From positions 62,001 to 126,000 of the forward strand of contig NZ_JAELXS010000008.1 of the NCBI RefSeq assembly GCF_016427505.1: 64,000 nucleotides of DNA, written 5' to 3'. The translations under genes and the position numbers were made by a program. The DNA is from Sphingomonas mollis (GTDB lineage: Bacteria > Pseudomonadota > Alphaproteobacteria > Sphingomonadales > Sphingomonadaceae). This document shows, piece by piece, positions 51,449-61,054 of this stretch. Under the pieces are notes generated by a model. That model had not been told where the DNA came from and made no database searches. It saw nothing but the letters and a program-made list of their open reading frames with translations. Every line of letters begins with the position of its first letter. Position 1 is the first letter of the stretch.

Positions 51449-52378
51449 ATGAATCAGGTTCAGCATCAGCCCATGCTTGTCACCCGTACAAACCTGACTG
51501 ATCTGACCTACTTTCTGGCGATTGCGCGGCATCGCAATTTTCGCATGGCCGGGCTCGAGCTTGGCGTGTCCGCCTCCGCGGTCAGTCATGCACTGAAGAG
51601 TTTCGAGGGGCGTGCAGGCGTCCGCCTGATCAACCGGACGAACCGAGCCGTGACGTTGACGTCGGCAGGCAAGGCGCTGGAGAAATCGGTTTCGGGGTCG
51701 TTTGCCGACATCGGCTCTGCACTCGAGGGTCTCGATCAGCTCCGCGCCACTCCTGGCGGGAAGATCCGCATCAACGCCGTGGTCGACGCGGTAACGCTGG
51801 TGCTGGGCCCCGTGCTGGCTGAACTGTCTCGCCGCCACCCCGATATCGAAGTCGATCTGGTATCCAGCAACCGCATTGTCGATGTCGTGGGCGAGGGGTT
51901 CGACGCCGGCGTGCGCTATGGCGGGACCGTTCCCGAAGACATGATCGCGCAGCGTCTTTCGGCCGATCTCCGCTGGGTTGTGGCAGCCTCCCCCGGTTAT
52001 CTTGAAGAGCACGGCACGCCGGCTCATCCAGACGAGTTGAAGAAGCACCGCTGCCTGGGGGTGCGTCTCGGTGACGACAGCATCTATCGCTGGGAGTTCG
52101 AGGGGCCGGACGGTGAATTCGATGTGGCCATCAAAAGTGCGATGACCGCTGACGACAGTCGATCGACCCTGGCGATGGCGCTGAACAGTGGAGGCCTGAC
52201 GTTCGGCCTTGAGCCGCTGTTTGCCAAGCATGTTGCCGACGGTAACCTTCGCCTCGTGCTGACCGACTGGGCGACGACGGGGCCGGGCTTCTATTTATAC
52301 TATTCCGGACGCCGGCAGGTACCAGCGGCTTTGCGTGCCCTGCTGACTATAGCGGGTGAACTGAAACCGCTTGGCTGA
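51449..52378 (+). CDS. LysR-family transcriptional regulator
   Basis: The 309-residue protein has an N-terminal winged HTH (LTYFLAIARHRNFRMAGLELGVSASAVSHALKSFEGRAG) and a C-terminal periplasmic-binding-like effector domain (GGKIRINAVVDAVTLVL; SNRIVDVVGEGFDAGVRYGG). Divergent position suggests it controls the paoABC operon. The effector is unknown. Confidence 0.92.
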   Translation: MNQVQHQPMLVTRTNLTDLTYFLAIARHRNFRMAGLELGVSASAVSHALKSFEGRAGVRLINRTNRAVTLTSAGKALEKSVSGSFADIGSALEGLDQLRATPGGKIRINAVVDAVTLVLGPVLAELSRRHPDIEVDLVSSNRIVDVVGEGFDAGVRYGGTVPEDMIAQRLSADLRWVVAASPGYLEEHGTPAHPDELKKHRCLGVRLGDDSIYRWEFEGPDGEFDVAIKSAMTADDSRSTLAMALNSGGLTFGLEPLFAKHVADGNLRLVLTDWATTGPGFYLYYSGRRQVPAALRALLTIAGELKPLG

Positions 52379-52806
52379 CACCTGCTTGTGTCATCAGGCA
52401 TTCACCTGCGTCGTCGAAATCTAGTTCTTCCCTCGACGATGCGACGACCCCAATCATGGCCATTCCAGCGAATGGCGGCCTTTGTAGAACCGGTCATTCC
52501 GAAGGGAACGAGTATCCGCAAAGGAATATCAAGGTACGCCGAGAGGCGGTAGATCGATGCGCACCCCATCCTGCCGGATGGCCTCATTGGCGCCAAACCC
52601 CGATGGAGCGGGCTTTTTCGTCAGGTCTGGCATAGCTGACCTGACGAAAAGAGAGCCGGTTTTCTTATCAAGACCGGACCAGAGACGGTGTGAGGCTCAC
52701 CTCGATTCAGACTGTATAGTCAATGGACCAATCAGACGGGAGTAGCTCGATCGCAAAGCCCGCTACTGGTTTTCGAAAGCTATTCACTGGCTTCTGACAA
52801 ATTGGG
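52379..52806. other. Intergenic region after the LysR gene
   Basis: 428 bp with no convincing gene. It contains a short weak terminator-like stem (CCCG...CGGG followed by five T at 52614-52618) and a strong 13-bp inverted repeat at 52615-52650. Confidence 0.5.
52615..52650. repeat. 13-bp perfect inverted repeat
   Basis: TTTTCGTCAGGTC (52615-52627) and its exact reverse complement (52638-52650) flank a 10-nt loop. The T-rich end is outermost on the 5' side and the A-rich end on the 3' side on either strand. The hairpin overlaps the T run of a weaker stem. It sits between two genes facing each other and may act as a bidirectional transcript end. Confidence 0.5.
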
Positions 52807-55677
52807 TCAAAGCGGCGGCAGGGCGTCCTCTGCTTTCATGACCCTGACGGGAAGTTTCAGCGCGTCGAGTTGAGGCCGGATGATGGCGGCATTGCCGACG
52901 ATGGCCCATACCCAGCGATCGGCCGAAAGCTGGGCGCGCAGCGCCGCATTGGTTTCCTCGAGCGTGACCGCCCGGTATCGGGCGTTCGCTTCCGCCGGGT
53001 AGGTATCGGACCGGCCATTCCGGCGCACATCGTCGAGCGCGCCGACAATGCCATCGCGCGTGGCGAAGCGCGAAGCGGCACCACCGAGTGCTGCCGCCTT
53101 TGCAGCCGCCAGTTCGTCGGCCGTTATCGGGCGCTCGTCGAGGACTTCCTTAAGCTCCCTGATCACCTCGGCGATGACGGGGCCTGCCTTGTCCTGCTGG
53201 ACGCTGCCCTCGAAGGAATATTGCGATCCGTAACGCCGGCGATCGAAGCTGGCATATGACCCGTATGTCCAGTGCTTGTCCTCCCGCAGGTTCATATTGA
53301 TTCGAGATCCGAAGCTGTTGCCCAGCACCTTGCTGGCCAGGATCAGGGCCGGGGCCGGCTCGCTGTCACCGATCGGCACGGTCTGCCGGCCGACGATATC
53401 GGCCTGTACCGCCCCGGGAAGATCGATGAGGACGATCCCGGGCACGCCGGGTCTGGGGTGATGGACGACCGGTGCACGGGGTTCCGTCTTGCCGGAAACC
53501 TTCCAGTCACCGATGGTCCGCTCCAGTACGGGCAGCAATTCGGCCAGACTTTTGTCGGACACGACGACGATGCTGGCATATTCCGGCCTGATCCAGCGGG
53601 TGAACGACGCCCTCAGCCCCGCCTGGTTGACCGCGCCGATATCTGCCGCGGTGTCGTACATGAGCAACCAATTGTAGGGCGAGCCCGCGTCGACCAACGG
53701 CGATATGGCTTCGGTCGTCAGCGTCGATGGTGACAACCGCGCGCGCGCCAGCCGATCGATGCTTTCCCGCTTAAGGCGTTCGAGCGCGGCCGCAGAGAAA
53801 TCCGGTGAGATCAACATGTCGCGGACCATGCCGAGGCCATCGCCGAGGCTGACGTCAGGCGCATCGAGCACGACGCTGCCCTGGTCCAGACCGATACTGG
53901 CACCCAGATTCAGGCCGAGGAGTTCCTTGCGCCTGTTGATCGACTCTTCGCCCTGTCCGGCAAACCCCTTGTCGAGCAGCGCGTACATGAATCGGATGGA
54001 ATAATCGCCGGGCACGTCCAGCTGAGTGCCTTCGAAGCTCATCGAGATCTTCGTGAAAGGCACGGCCGATCCGCGGGCATACAGCACGGGAATGCCGTTG
54101 CTGAGACGGGTCCGTTCGATCGCCGGAAAACCGGGATCGGAGGGTGCGGCGACGGACGGCAGCGGTCGTGGCTTGCGCCTGGCGGCCAATTGCGAGGGGG
54201 GCTCCGGTGCGATCGCCGGCACCGCCGGCACGGTCACAGCAGATCCGTCGATGCCCTCGTCTTCCTTCGGGGTCACACGCGGTCCGGGCATCACGGTCAA
54301 TTCATATCGCGGCCGGTCCAGCCACTTGCGAGCGACGGCCATGAGGGAGGCCGGCGTCTGCGCCGCGTAGATGCGAAGGTTGCCCTTGTAGGCGTCGGGG
54401 CTGCCTTGCGTCATCATGCCGTCTGCAAGCGTCGAACCACGTGATGTCACATTCTCCAGCGAGCGGGCAAAGCCATAGGTATACCGCGCCATGAAGCGGG
54501 CGACGGCATCCGCATCCGGTCGACCGGCAAGAAAGGCGGCGATCTCGCGATCGAGTGCGGCGGCTGCGACCGCGGGATCGATCCCCGGGCGCACCGTGCC
54601 CGTGATCGTGAACTGCCCCACTTGCGCATTCGAGGAGTTATCGACGCTGACTGTCTGAAACAGCTTTTGATCGCGAACGAGATGTCTCGTCAGAAGATCA
54701 TCCTCGCCACCGTTCAGAACTTCCATCACGGCATCCAGCACGAAACTGTCTCGGTCCTGGACGCCGGGCACCGACCATTCCCGGACGATGATGGGACTTG
54801 TGACGGGCGCCGTGACCGTTTCACTGATCGTGCGTTTCAGGGGTGCCGGCACGACATCGGGGCGAATGTTGCGCGGTCCCGCGGGGATAGCACCGAAATA
54901 CTTCGTCACCAGCCGGCGCGCAGTAGGCAGATCGACATCACCGGCAAGGACGAGCAGCGCGTTGTTCGGGGCGTAATGCGCCCTGAAGAACGACCGCACG
55001 TCGTCCAGATCGGCGGCGTCGAGGTCCTTCATCGATCCGATGACCGAATGACCATAAGGATGGCTGGGGGGATATAGCGCGGCGCGCGTCATGGTGTCGA
55101 CGATGCTGGTGGGCGAGGCAGACCCGTTTCTCTTCTCGTTCTGGACGACACCCCTCTGTTCGTCGAGCGTCTTCTGGTCCAACGCCCCCAACAGGTGACC
55201 CATCCGGTCGCTTTCCATGAACAAGGCACGATCCAGCGCCTGCGTGGGGATGTATTCGTAATAGTTGGTGCGGTCCGAATTCGTGGAGCCGTTCACGCGG
55301 CCGCCGACATCGGTGAGTGGCTTGAGATAGTCTCCCGGTACGTTTTCCGACCCATTGAACATCAGGTGTTCGAACAAATGGGCAAACCCGCTACGCCCCG
55401 CCGGTTCGTGCTTGGAACCGACATCATAGGAGACGCTGACCAGAACCATCGGGGTGTTGCTGTCGTGATGCACCAGAACGCGCAGCCCGTTGGGCAGCGT
55501 GAAACTGTCATAGGGGATATTCACCTGATCGATGAAGCGACGGATATCCGCGCTTGCAAGGGCAGTGTCTGTATTCGGGTTTTCGGCCGTCGGCGTGACC
55601 ATCGGCTTCGCCATGGCTGGCGCTGCCATCAGCGGGAGGAAGAAGGCGCAGCACATCAGGACGTGGCGTAGGCGCAT
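52807..55677 (-). CDS. M16 metallopeptidase (paralog 1, periplasmic)
   Basis: The 956-residue pitrilysin-type zinc peptidase has a signal peptide (RHVLMCCAFFLPLMAAPAMA). The inverted zinc motif HLFEH lies at residues 100-104 and the third ligand E181 (QNEKRN) exactly 76 residues later. A second, catalytically empty M16 half begins near residue 560 (FPAIERTRLSNGIPVLY). The two-half layout matches PqqL/FusC-type periplasmic proteases. It is clearly paralogous along its whole length to the gene at 61055-63913. It lies downstream of fecI/fecR-type regulators on the same strand. ATG 55677 is chosen for the signal peptide. Confidence 0.93.
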   Translation of the reverse strand: MRLRHVLMCCAFFLPLMAAPAMAKPMVTPTAENPNTDTALASADIRRFIDQVNIPYDSFTLPNGLRVLVHHDSNTPMVLVSVSYDVGSKHEPAGRSGFAHLFEHLMFNGSENVPGDYLKPLTDVGGRVNGSTNSDRTNYYEYIPTQALDRALFMESDRMGHLLGALDQKTLDEQRGVVQNEKRNGSASPTSIVDTMTRAALYPPSHPYGHSVIGSMKDLDAADLDDVRSFFRAHYAPNNALLVLAGDVDLPTARRLVTKYFGAIPAGPRNIRPDVVPAPLKRTISETVTAPVTSPIIVREWSVPGVQDRDSFVLDAVMEVLNGGEDDLLTRHLVRDQKLFQTVSVDNSSNAQVGQFTITGTVRPGIDPAVAAAALDREIAAFLAGRPDADAVARFMARYTYGFARSLENVTSRGSTLADGMMTQGSPDAYKGNLRIYAAQTPASLMAVARKWLDRPRYELTVMPGPRVTPKEDEGIDGSAVTVPAVPAIAPEPPSQLAARRKPRPLPSVAAPSDPGFPAIERTRLSNGIPVLYARGSAVPFTKISMSFEGTQLDVPGDYSIRFMYALLDKGFAGQGEESINRRKELLGLNLGASIGLDQGSVVLDAPDVSLGDGLGMVRDMLISPDFSAAALERLKRESIDRLARARLSPSTLTTEAISPLVDAGSPYNWLLMYDTAADIGAVNQAGLRASFTRWIRPEYASIVVVSDKSLAELLPVLERTIGDWKVSGKTEPRAPVVHHPRPGVPGIVLIDLPGAVQADIVGRQTVPIGDSEPAPALILASKVLGNSFGSRINMNLREDKHWTYGSYASFDRRRYGSQYSFEGSVQQDKAGPVIAEVIRELKEVLDERPITADELAAAKAAALGGAASRFATRDGIVGALDDVRRNGRSDTYPAEANARYRAVTLEETNAALRAQLSADRWVWAIVGNAAIIRPQLDALKLPVRVMKAEDALPPL

Positions 55678-55905
55678 GAGATGGTCACTCCAAAAGCGCT
55701 GTGGATTCCGCGATCGGATGCCCTGATGCCTGCCGTTTGGCGCATCGACGTCCGTCCGGAGCGTCGCCGTCATGAATGGGTTGGTACCCACCCGTCCCCG
55801 GTCGCTCAGGAGGGAAGACAATCGACCGACGCAAACCCGTAACGCCTGGATTTCAAGCAGCAGCTTGCGGGATCGGTGCGATGCGCTGTTACGGCCGGCG
55901 ATGGA

Positions 55906-56913
55906 TCAGCGGCTGAGGACGATCGCCCGATCCTTGCGACTGACCCGAACGCCGTAAGCCCGTTGAAGAAGTGCGACGAAATTGTCCGCTTCATCGGTAC
56001 GGAACGATCCTCCGATCCGCAGCGTACCGACGGCAGGATCGGTGCGCATGGGCGGGTTACCGTAACGATTGAACTCGGCGACGGCATCCGCGAGCGGCGT
56101 GTTGTCGAACACGATCCTGCCGTCGCGCCAGGCCGTGAGTGCTTCCACCTTCTCCGGCAGATCGGGATCTACCTCGATCCGGTCTGCCCGAGCGACGGCG
56201 ATATCGCCTGCATCCACGACGACGCTCTTGATCGATCCGGCAGACGCCTGCGTGTCACGTACGTTCACCCTGCCGGACAACACGACCACTGTGACCTTCG
56301 CGCCGTCGTTCCGCACCGAAAAACGCGTGCCGAGCACGGTAATGGTGCGCGGACCGGCGTGGACGACGAAGGGCCGGCCGGGATCGTGAACGATATCGAA
56401 ATAGGCCTCGCCGCTGTCGAGCCAGACTTCCCGGCCCTGCAGGTCCGGGGAGCGCCGCAGCAGGGTAGCCGTGTTCATGTCCACATGGCTGCCATCGGCA
56501 AGCGTCAACGATCGGCGTCCGCCCTGAGGCGTCCGATAGTCTCCAGTCTCGGCCTTTCCCCACGGCCTGATCGGACCACCCCACCAGATCCCGCCGACCG
56601 CGAGAGTCAGCGATGCGGCAATTCCCGCGGACAGCGCCCACCGGGGCAGGTAGTCGGGCATCTTGGTCCAGCGCGAGGATCTCCGGCGGCGCAAAGGGCC
56701 GGCGGCACGTGCTTCCCCCAGCGCAGCAATCCTGTCCGCCGCCTGCCAACCATGTTCAAGCCGCCAAAACGCGGCGCGGTGCGTCATGGCCAGATCGAGC
56801 CATGACGCCAGTTCGGCTTCGTCACGCTCGGTCCATTCGGGCTCCTCTCGCCTGAGTATCCATCGCGCCGCCTCTTCCTCGATCACGACGGCTGATCGAC
56901 GGTCGGCAATCAT
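55906..56913 (-). CDS. FecR-family anti-sigma factor / sensor
   Basis: The 335-residue protein has an N-terminal cytoplasmic anti-sigma region (ARWILRREEPEWTERDEAELASWL...HRAAFWRLEHGW), one membrane segment (WALSAGIAASLTLAVGGIWW) and a periplasmic FecR domain (YRTPQGGRRSLTLADGSHVDMN...VRPFVVHAG-type, then VLGTRFSVRND). It relays a signal from the TonB-dependent transducer's STN domain to the sigma factor. Its start overlaps the sigma gene by 4 bp. Confidence 0.93.
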   Translation of the reverse strand: MIADRRSAVVIEEEAARWILRREEPEWTERDEAELASWLDLAMTHRAAFWRLEHGWQAADRIAALGEARAAGPLRRRRSSRWTKMPDYLPRWALSAGIAASLTLAVGGIWWGGPIRPWGKAETGDYRTPQGGRRSLTLADGSHVDMNTATLLRRSPDLQGREVWLDSGEAYFDIVHDPGRPFVVHAGPRTITVLGTRFSVRNDGAKVTVVVLSGRVNVRDTQASAGSIKSVVVDAGDIAVARADRIEVDPDLPEKVEALTAWRDGRIVFDNTPLADAVAEFNRYGNPPMRTDPAVGTLRIGGSFRTDEADNFVALLQRAYGVRVSRKDRAIVLSR

Positions 56914-57503
56914 TGCATTTTCTCTCTGCGTGATCGCACCGAAGGTCCACGTTTGATTCGCCCGCTACCACCCAGCATGGCATCGGCCATTGCGCGAACA
57001 CCAAGCACGAGTTGTCGTTCCACGGTATCACGCCCGACCCCCATGCGCTCTGCCGTTTCACGGGTCGAAAGGCCTTCCACCTTGCGTAAACGGACGACTT
57101 CTCGACAGCGGGGTGGTAGAGCCTCCAGGCCGTCATTTGCCCGCCGCAACGCGTCGCGTGCGTCGAGATGTCGATCCGACGCCATGAGATCAGCATTCCT
57201 GTCCATCGTTTCGATATCGCGTAATTGCTCGAACTGCACGACGCGGCTGCGCTTGGTGCGATTGATAAGCATGTTGCGAGCAATCGCAAACACATAGCCG
57301 CTAACGTTTACTGGAATTTCGTGGCGGGCGCCAGAGAGCGCCGCCTCATAAACGTCTTGCCTCAGATCGGCCACATCGTCGCCCGATCGCCAATTCCGGG
57401 CCAAATACCTGGTGAGAGCAGGCTCCAAAGGAAGAACCTGCTCACAAAACCAATATTTTAACCTTAAGTCGTCAATCATGTGAAGAGCGCTGCATGCCAT
57501 CAC
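56910..57503 (-). CDS. FecI-like ECF sigma factor
   Basis: The protein has the sigma-2 region (LTRYLARNWRSGDDVADLRQDVYEAAL...YVFAIARNMLINRTKR) and sigma-4 region (LEALPPRCREVVRLRKVEGLSTRETAERMGVGRDTVERQL) of iron-starvation-type ECF factors. It probably transcribes the receptor and protease genes of this locus. ATG 57503 gives 197 residues; ATG 57479 (MIDDLRLKYW) is also possible. It lies 165 bp after the receptor gene. Confidence 0.92.
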   Translation of the reverse strand: MMACSALHMIDDLRLKYWFCEQVLPLEPALTRYLARNWRSGDDVADLRQDVYEAALSGARHEIPVNVSGYVFAIARNMLINRTKRSRVVQFEQLRDIETMDRNADLMASDRHLDARDALRRANDGLEALPPRCREVVRLRKVEGLSTRETAERMGVGRDTVERQLVLGVRAMADAMLGGSGRIKRGPSVRSRREKMQ

Positions 57504-57668
57504 CTATCTTGTGGTGATGGCGGTGGACAGGGATATGTTTGCAACGGCTGGCGATTAACGATCTGCTGCCGGCAAGCACTTAACCGGATCACAGATGCAC
57601 TTGGAAGTTATCCGAACAACTGATTGCTGTCCGAAATGCCCGTCGCCCAGCCCCGTCGACGTATCGGC

Positions 57669-60600
57669 TCAGAACACTTTCTGGACGCGAAGGTAGAACG
57701 AGCGCAAGCGTGGATCTCCATAGGAGCTATAATATAGCGGTGCAGTGCTCGTGTCGAATGGCGGACGCTTGTTCAAAACGTTATTGATCCCGGCGCTGAT
57801 CGTCGTTCCGGACAATACCTGATAGCTGGCGTTGATATCGTGATAAGTCTGGCTTTTCACGTAAGCAGAACCTTGCGCCGGGACAAAACCTCTCTCTTCG
57901 TTCAGTGCATACCGGTCAAAGTAGCGAATCTGCCAGCCGAGATTGACATTATCCTTGCTCCAGTTGATCGCTGCGCTTCCACGCCAGCGCAGCGATCCGT
58001 TCGACCCGGCAGCCGTCGCAAATCCCAAGGGAACGACGCCGGCATAGTCGATTGCCGGCAGGCCGGGGAAACTCTCCACCAGCAGCGACCTCACGAAGGT
58101 AGCGCGCGAAGTGACGGCCAGATCGCCGCCCAGCAAGCGGTGACCATAGTCGAGCACGAAATCGACGGCTTCGGTCGAGGCGCCGAGAAGGTTGACGAGC
58201 GACACATCCAGGCTTGTGATCGGTCCGACGGCAAAACCGCCCGATGCCTGCCCCCGGGTGACCCGATCGGGGTTGGCGGCGAGAAATGTTTCGAAGAAGG
58301 CCTGGGTTTCTCCGATCAGAAGGGGGAATTGCGGATCGAAATAGATGTCACGCTTCTTGATACGGGTCCAGTCGGCGGACACCCGCAGGCCAGGCACGAA
58401 TGCCGGGGTCACGATCACCCCCGCCGACAACGTCTTGGATGATTCGGGTCTGACATCGGGGTTGCCCCCGCTGGCACCGGGTATCTCGTTTGCGAAGGCA
58501 CCGGGGGTGCCTATGACTTCATTACCGCGCGCGGGATCTTTGAGTAAGAACTGCAGCGCTGGCTGTGGCACCTTGACCAACTGCGTCAGGCTCGGCGGAA
58601 GATAGCCCGTCGTATAGGATCCGCGGATGACCAGCGGTTTGACGGGGATCCAGCGGAAACTGATGCTGGGGTCGATATGAGAATTGCGGGTGGTGCTGCG
58701 CACGACCTCGGCACCGGCTGGCGGACAGCTTGCGAATGGATCGGTGGCGGGTAACGCCGAATTGCTGCCGAAGCAGGCATAGGGATCGGCGCCATTCCCG
58801 ACATATTTCTCCGCGCGGGCGGACAGGCGCAGTTCGAATTGCCGGATCAGCGGCAGTCGGTTGGCTTCACCGATGATTGGAAATGCAATTTCTCCATAGG
58901 TCGACCAAGTGCGTTGATTGGCAGGCGCCGCATAGGTCAGAATGGATTTCGTTACTCGATTGGAGGCCGATACGACCGCGCCGTTACGTTGATCGACGAA
59001 CTCGATGTTCAGCGTCATCTGCGTTTTTCCGCCGGGCAACTGAAGCGGAAGTGGACCGGCAACCCGCAATGACGGCGCAAATGTCGATGACGTGCCGGGG
59101 GTCCGTTTACGACCAAAAGGGAGATCGTCGTAATTCAACACGAGTGGTTGGATAGTCAGATCGCGCAGGACGTTTTGCTGCCCCTCGGAGAGCTCCAGTT
59201 CCGTTGTCGTGCTGATGCGGGACAACTCGACGTCGCTGACGAACCGGCTTTTCGCGTAAGACAAATCCACCGCCGCCTGCCAGTCCCACGGCAGTTTCGC
59301 GATGAAACCACCGATTACAGACATGCTTTTTTGACGGTTGCGGACGGTGCTTTCCAAAGCGACCCCAGGCAGGGCAACCTGAATTACCTGCTGAAAAGGA
59401 TTCTCGGGCGCATCCTCTGAGACGTAAACCGTCTGCGGTCCGCGAGAGACGCCGCTGGACGAGTTTGTTCGCGCCCATGTCGCACCGACATAGCCTGTGA
59501 GACGATCGTTGAATTCGCGTCTGACCGTAAGCGAGCCGTTGATCCGCTCCGATCCGTACAGCAGCGGTGCGCGACGACCGGACCCGACGGAAGAGTCGTT
59601 CAGATCGTAATTGTACATCCCATTGGCAGCGACCAGGGGCGCAACGCCGTCCGTGGACAGCCCGCGATAGCCGGCGGGAATGGTCCCGTAGGTCAGGGGC
59701 ATGGTTGCGCCGCCATATTCGGGCTTGAGCGTCAAGGCGTTGGCGTTCGTCGTGAAGTTGGGCTGTGTCCCGTTAGGAACGGTTTGAAAACGTCCTTCGA
59801 AAAAAGCCGGATCGTTCGCGCGGATTCTGGCGATCGAACGTGCCGCCAGATCGGCGCGATCACCATAAAGCAGTGGTCGCGACTTTTGCCAGCCGCCGGC
59901 GAAGGATATTCTGGTGCGTCCCCCTTCCACGGGGAGGCCGTAGGTGACGTCGACCTGCCCCTCACCCTGGGCGAAATCGGTGGTATTGCCGTAGGATGCC
60001 GAAATCTCACCGCCGGTATAGTCGCGCTTCAGGACGATGTTGACGACGCCCCCCGAAGCACCGCTGCCGTAGATGCCCGACGCCGAGGAGGCGAGCACTT
60101 CGATACGCTCGATCGAGGCGAGCGGGATGCCGGTGATCGAAGGCTGCGTCAGGTTGCCGTCCCCGATATTGACGCCCGGCTGACGGCGGCCGTCGACGAG
60201 GATCAGGGTATCGCGAGCACCGAGGCCACGCAGGTTGATGGAACTGAGCCCCCGCGTATTGTCGGTGCCGCTGTTGGCGCCGCGCGCCTGCTGGCTGACG
60301 ACGGGCGATGTATTCACGTTGAGGCGATCGCGCAGGAACGTTTCCAGATTTGGGGAGCCGCTGCGCTGGATCTCCTCGCGCGTCAGGACGATGAAGGGCT
60401 GACTGTCATTCTGCGTACGGGCGATGCCGGTATTCAGCGACCAGGACGATCGACCGGTCACTAGAATGTCAGGCGTGGCGTTGCCGCCATCCGCCTCCAC
60501 GACCATCTCCTTCGGGATGATCGCGACGGCGCCGTCCGGCTCGTCCATTCTGACGAAGCCCGAGCGGGCAAGGAGGATGTCGAGGGCCTCGTCGGCCGAC

Positions 60601-60842
60601 ATCATGCCCCGCACGCCCGGCGTACGTTTGGCAGTCATATCCTCAGAGCGGAAGATGATCGACCGCTTCGTCAGCCGCGACCATGTCTTCAGCGCCGCAT
60701 CCAGTGAGCCGACCGGGATGTCGAAGGTCTGTCGATCGGGAGCAGTCTTGTGCAGGCCGGTCTGCGCATGCAGCGGCGCTGTCAGCGCCAGCATGGCGGT
60801 ACCGAGCAGGGTGGCACGAATCCGGGACCGGACGAAAGGCAT
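57669..60842 (-). CDS. TonB-dependent transducer/receptor with STN domain
   Basis: The 1057-residue outer-membrane protein has a signal peptide (LLGTAMLALTAPLHA), an STN signalling domain (about 40-110, FDIPVGSLDAALKTWSRLTKR), a plug (INLRGLGARDTLILVDGRRQ; ASGIYGSGASGGVVNIVLK) and a long beta-barrel ending in the terminal aromatic (RVQKVF). The STN domain means it signals inward to FecR. Its substrate is unknown. The flanking M16 peptidases and the large barrel favour a peptide or protein ligand over a simple siderophore, but that is inference. Confidence 0.93.
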   Translation of the reverse strand: MPFVRSRIRATLLGTAMLALTAPLHAQTGLHKTAPDRQTFDIPVGSLDAALKTWSRLTKRSIIFRSEDMTAKRTPGVRGMMSADEALDILLARSGFVRMDEPDGAVAIIPKEMVVEADGGNATPDILVTGRSSWSLNTGIARTQNDSQPFIVLTREEIQRSGSPNLETFLRDRLNVNTSPVVSQQARGANSGTDNTRGLSSINLRGLGARDTLILVDGRRQPGVNIGDGNLTQPSITGIPLASIERIEVLASSASGIYGSGASGGVVNIVLKRDYTGGEISASYGNTTDFAQGEGQVDVTYGLPVEGGRTRISFAGGWQKSRPLLYGDRADLAARSIARIRANDPAFFEGRFQTVPNGTQPNFTTNANALTLKPEYGGATMPLTYGTIPAGYRGLSTDGVAPLVAANGMYNYDLNDSSVGSGRRAPLLYGSERINGSLTVRREFNDRLTGYVGATWARTNSSSGVSRGPQTVYVSEDAPENPFQQVIQVALPGVALESTVRNRQKSMSVIGGFIAKLPWDWQAAVDLSYAKSRFVSDVELSRISTTTELELSEGQQNVLRDLTIQPLVLNYDDLPFGRKRTPGTSSTFAPSLRVAGPLPLQLPGGKTQMTLNIEFVDQRNGAVVSASNRVTKSILTYAAPANQRTWSTYGEIAFPIIGEANRLPLIRQFELRLSARAEKYVGNGADPYACFGSNSALPATDPFASCPPAGAEVVRSTTRNSHIDPSISFRWIPVKPLVIRGSYTTGYLPPSLTQLVKVPQPALQFLLKDPARGNEVIGTPGAFANEIPGASGGNPDVRPESSKTLSAGVIVTPAFVPGLRVSADWTRIKKRDIYFDPQFPLLIGETQAFFETFLAANPDRVTRGQASGGFAVGPITSLDVSLVNLLGASTEAVDFVLDYGHRLLGGDLAVTSRATFVRSLLVESFPGLPAIDYAGVVPLGFATAAGSNGSLRWRGSAAINWSKDNVNLGWQIRYFDRYALNEERGFVPAQGSAYVKSQTYHDINASYQVLSGTTISAGINNVLNKRPPFDTSTAPLYYSSYGDPRLRSFYLRVQKVF

Positions 60843-61054
60843 GTCGATATTCTCCCCCGGCAGCCTTTCCCCAAGACTGCATCTACATGCAGGGACAATC
60901 GGCAGTCACAAACCCGTAACGTATTTTGGTTCCCCGATCGGATTATCCGAGAAAATATATATGGTGACCCGTTTCATGGACGGTGCCGGTTCCGCCGGGA
61001 TGGGACCATCGTCGCGTCCGGAGCCGGCAGCTTGCCGGCCCCGGGCACAGAACC

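Noticed and set aside
52615..52650. Standard Rho-independent terminator
   Set aside because: The T-rich segment is at the 5' end of the stem and the A-rich one at the 3' end, so neither strand has a T run after the hairpin; it is listed as an inverted repeat instead.
52557..52745. 62-codon ORF in the intergenic region after the LysR gene
   Set aside because: Crosses a 13-bp inverted repeat and shows no protein-like features.
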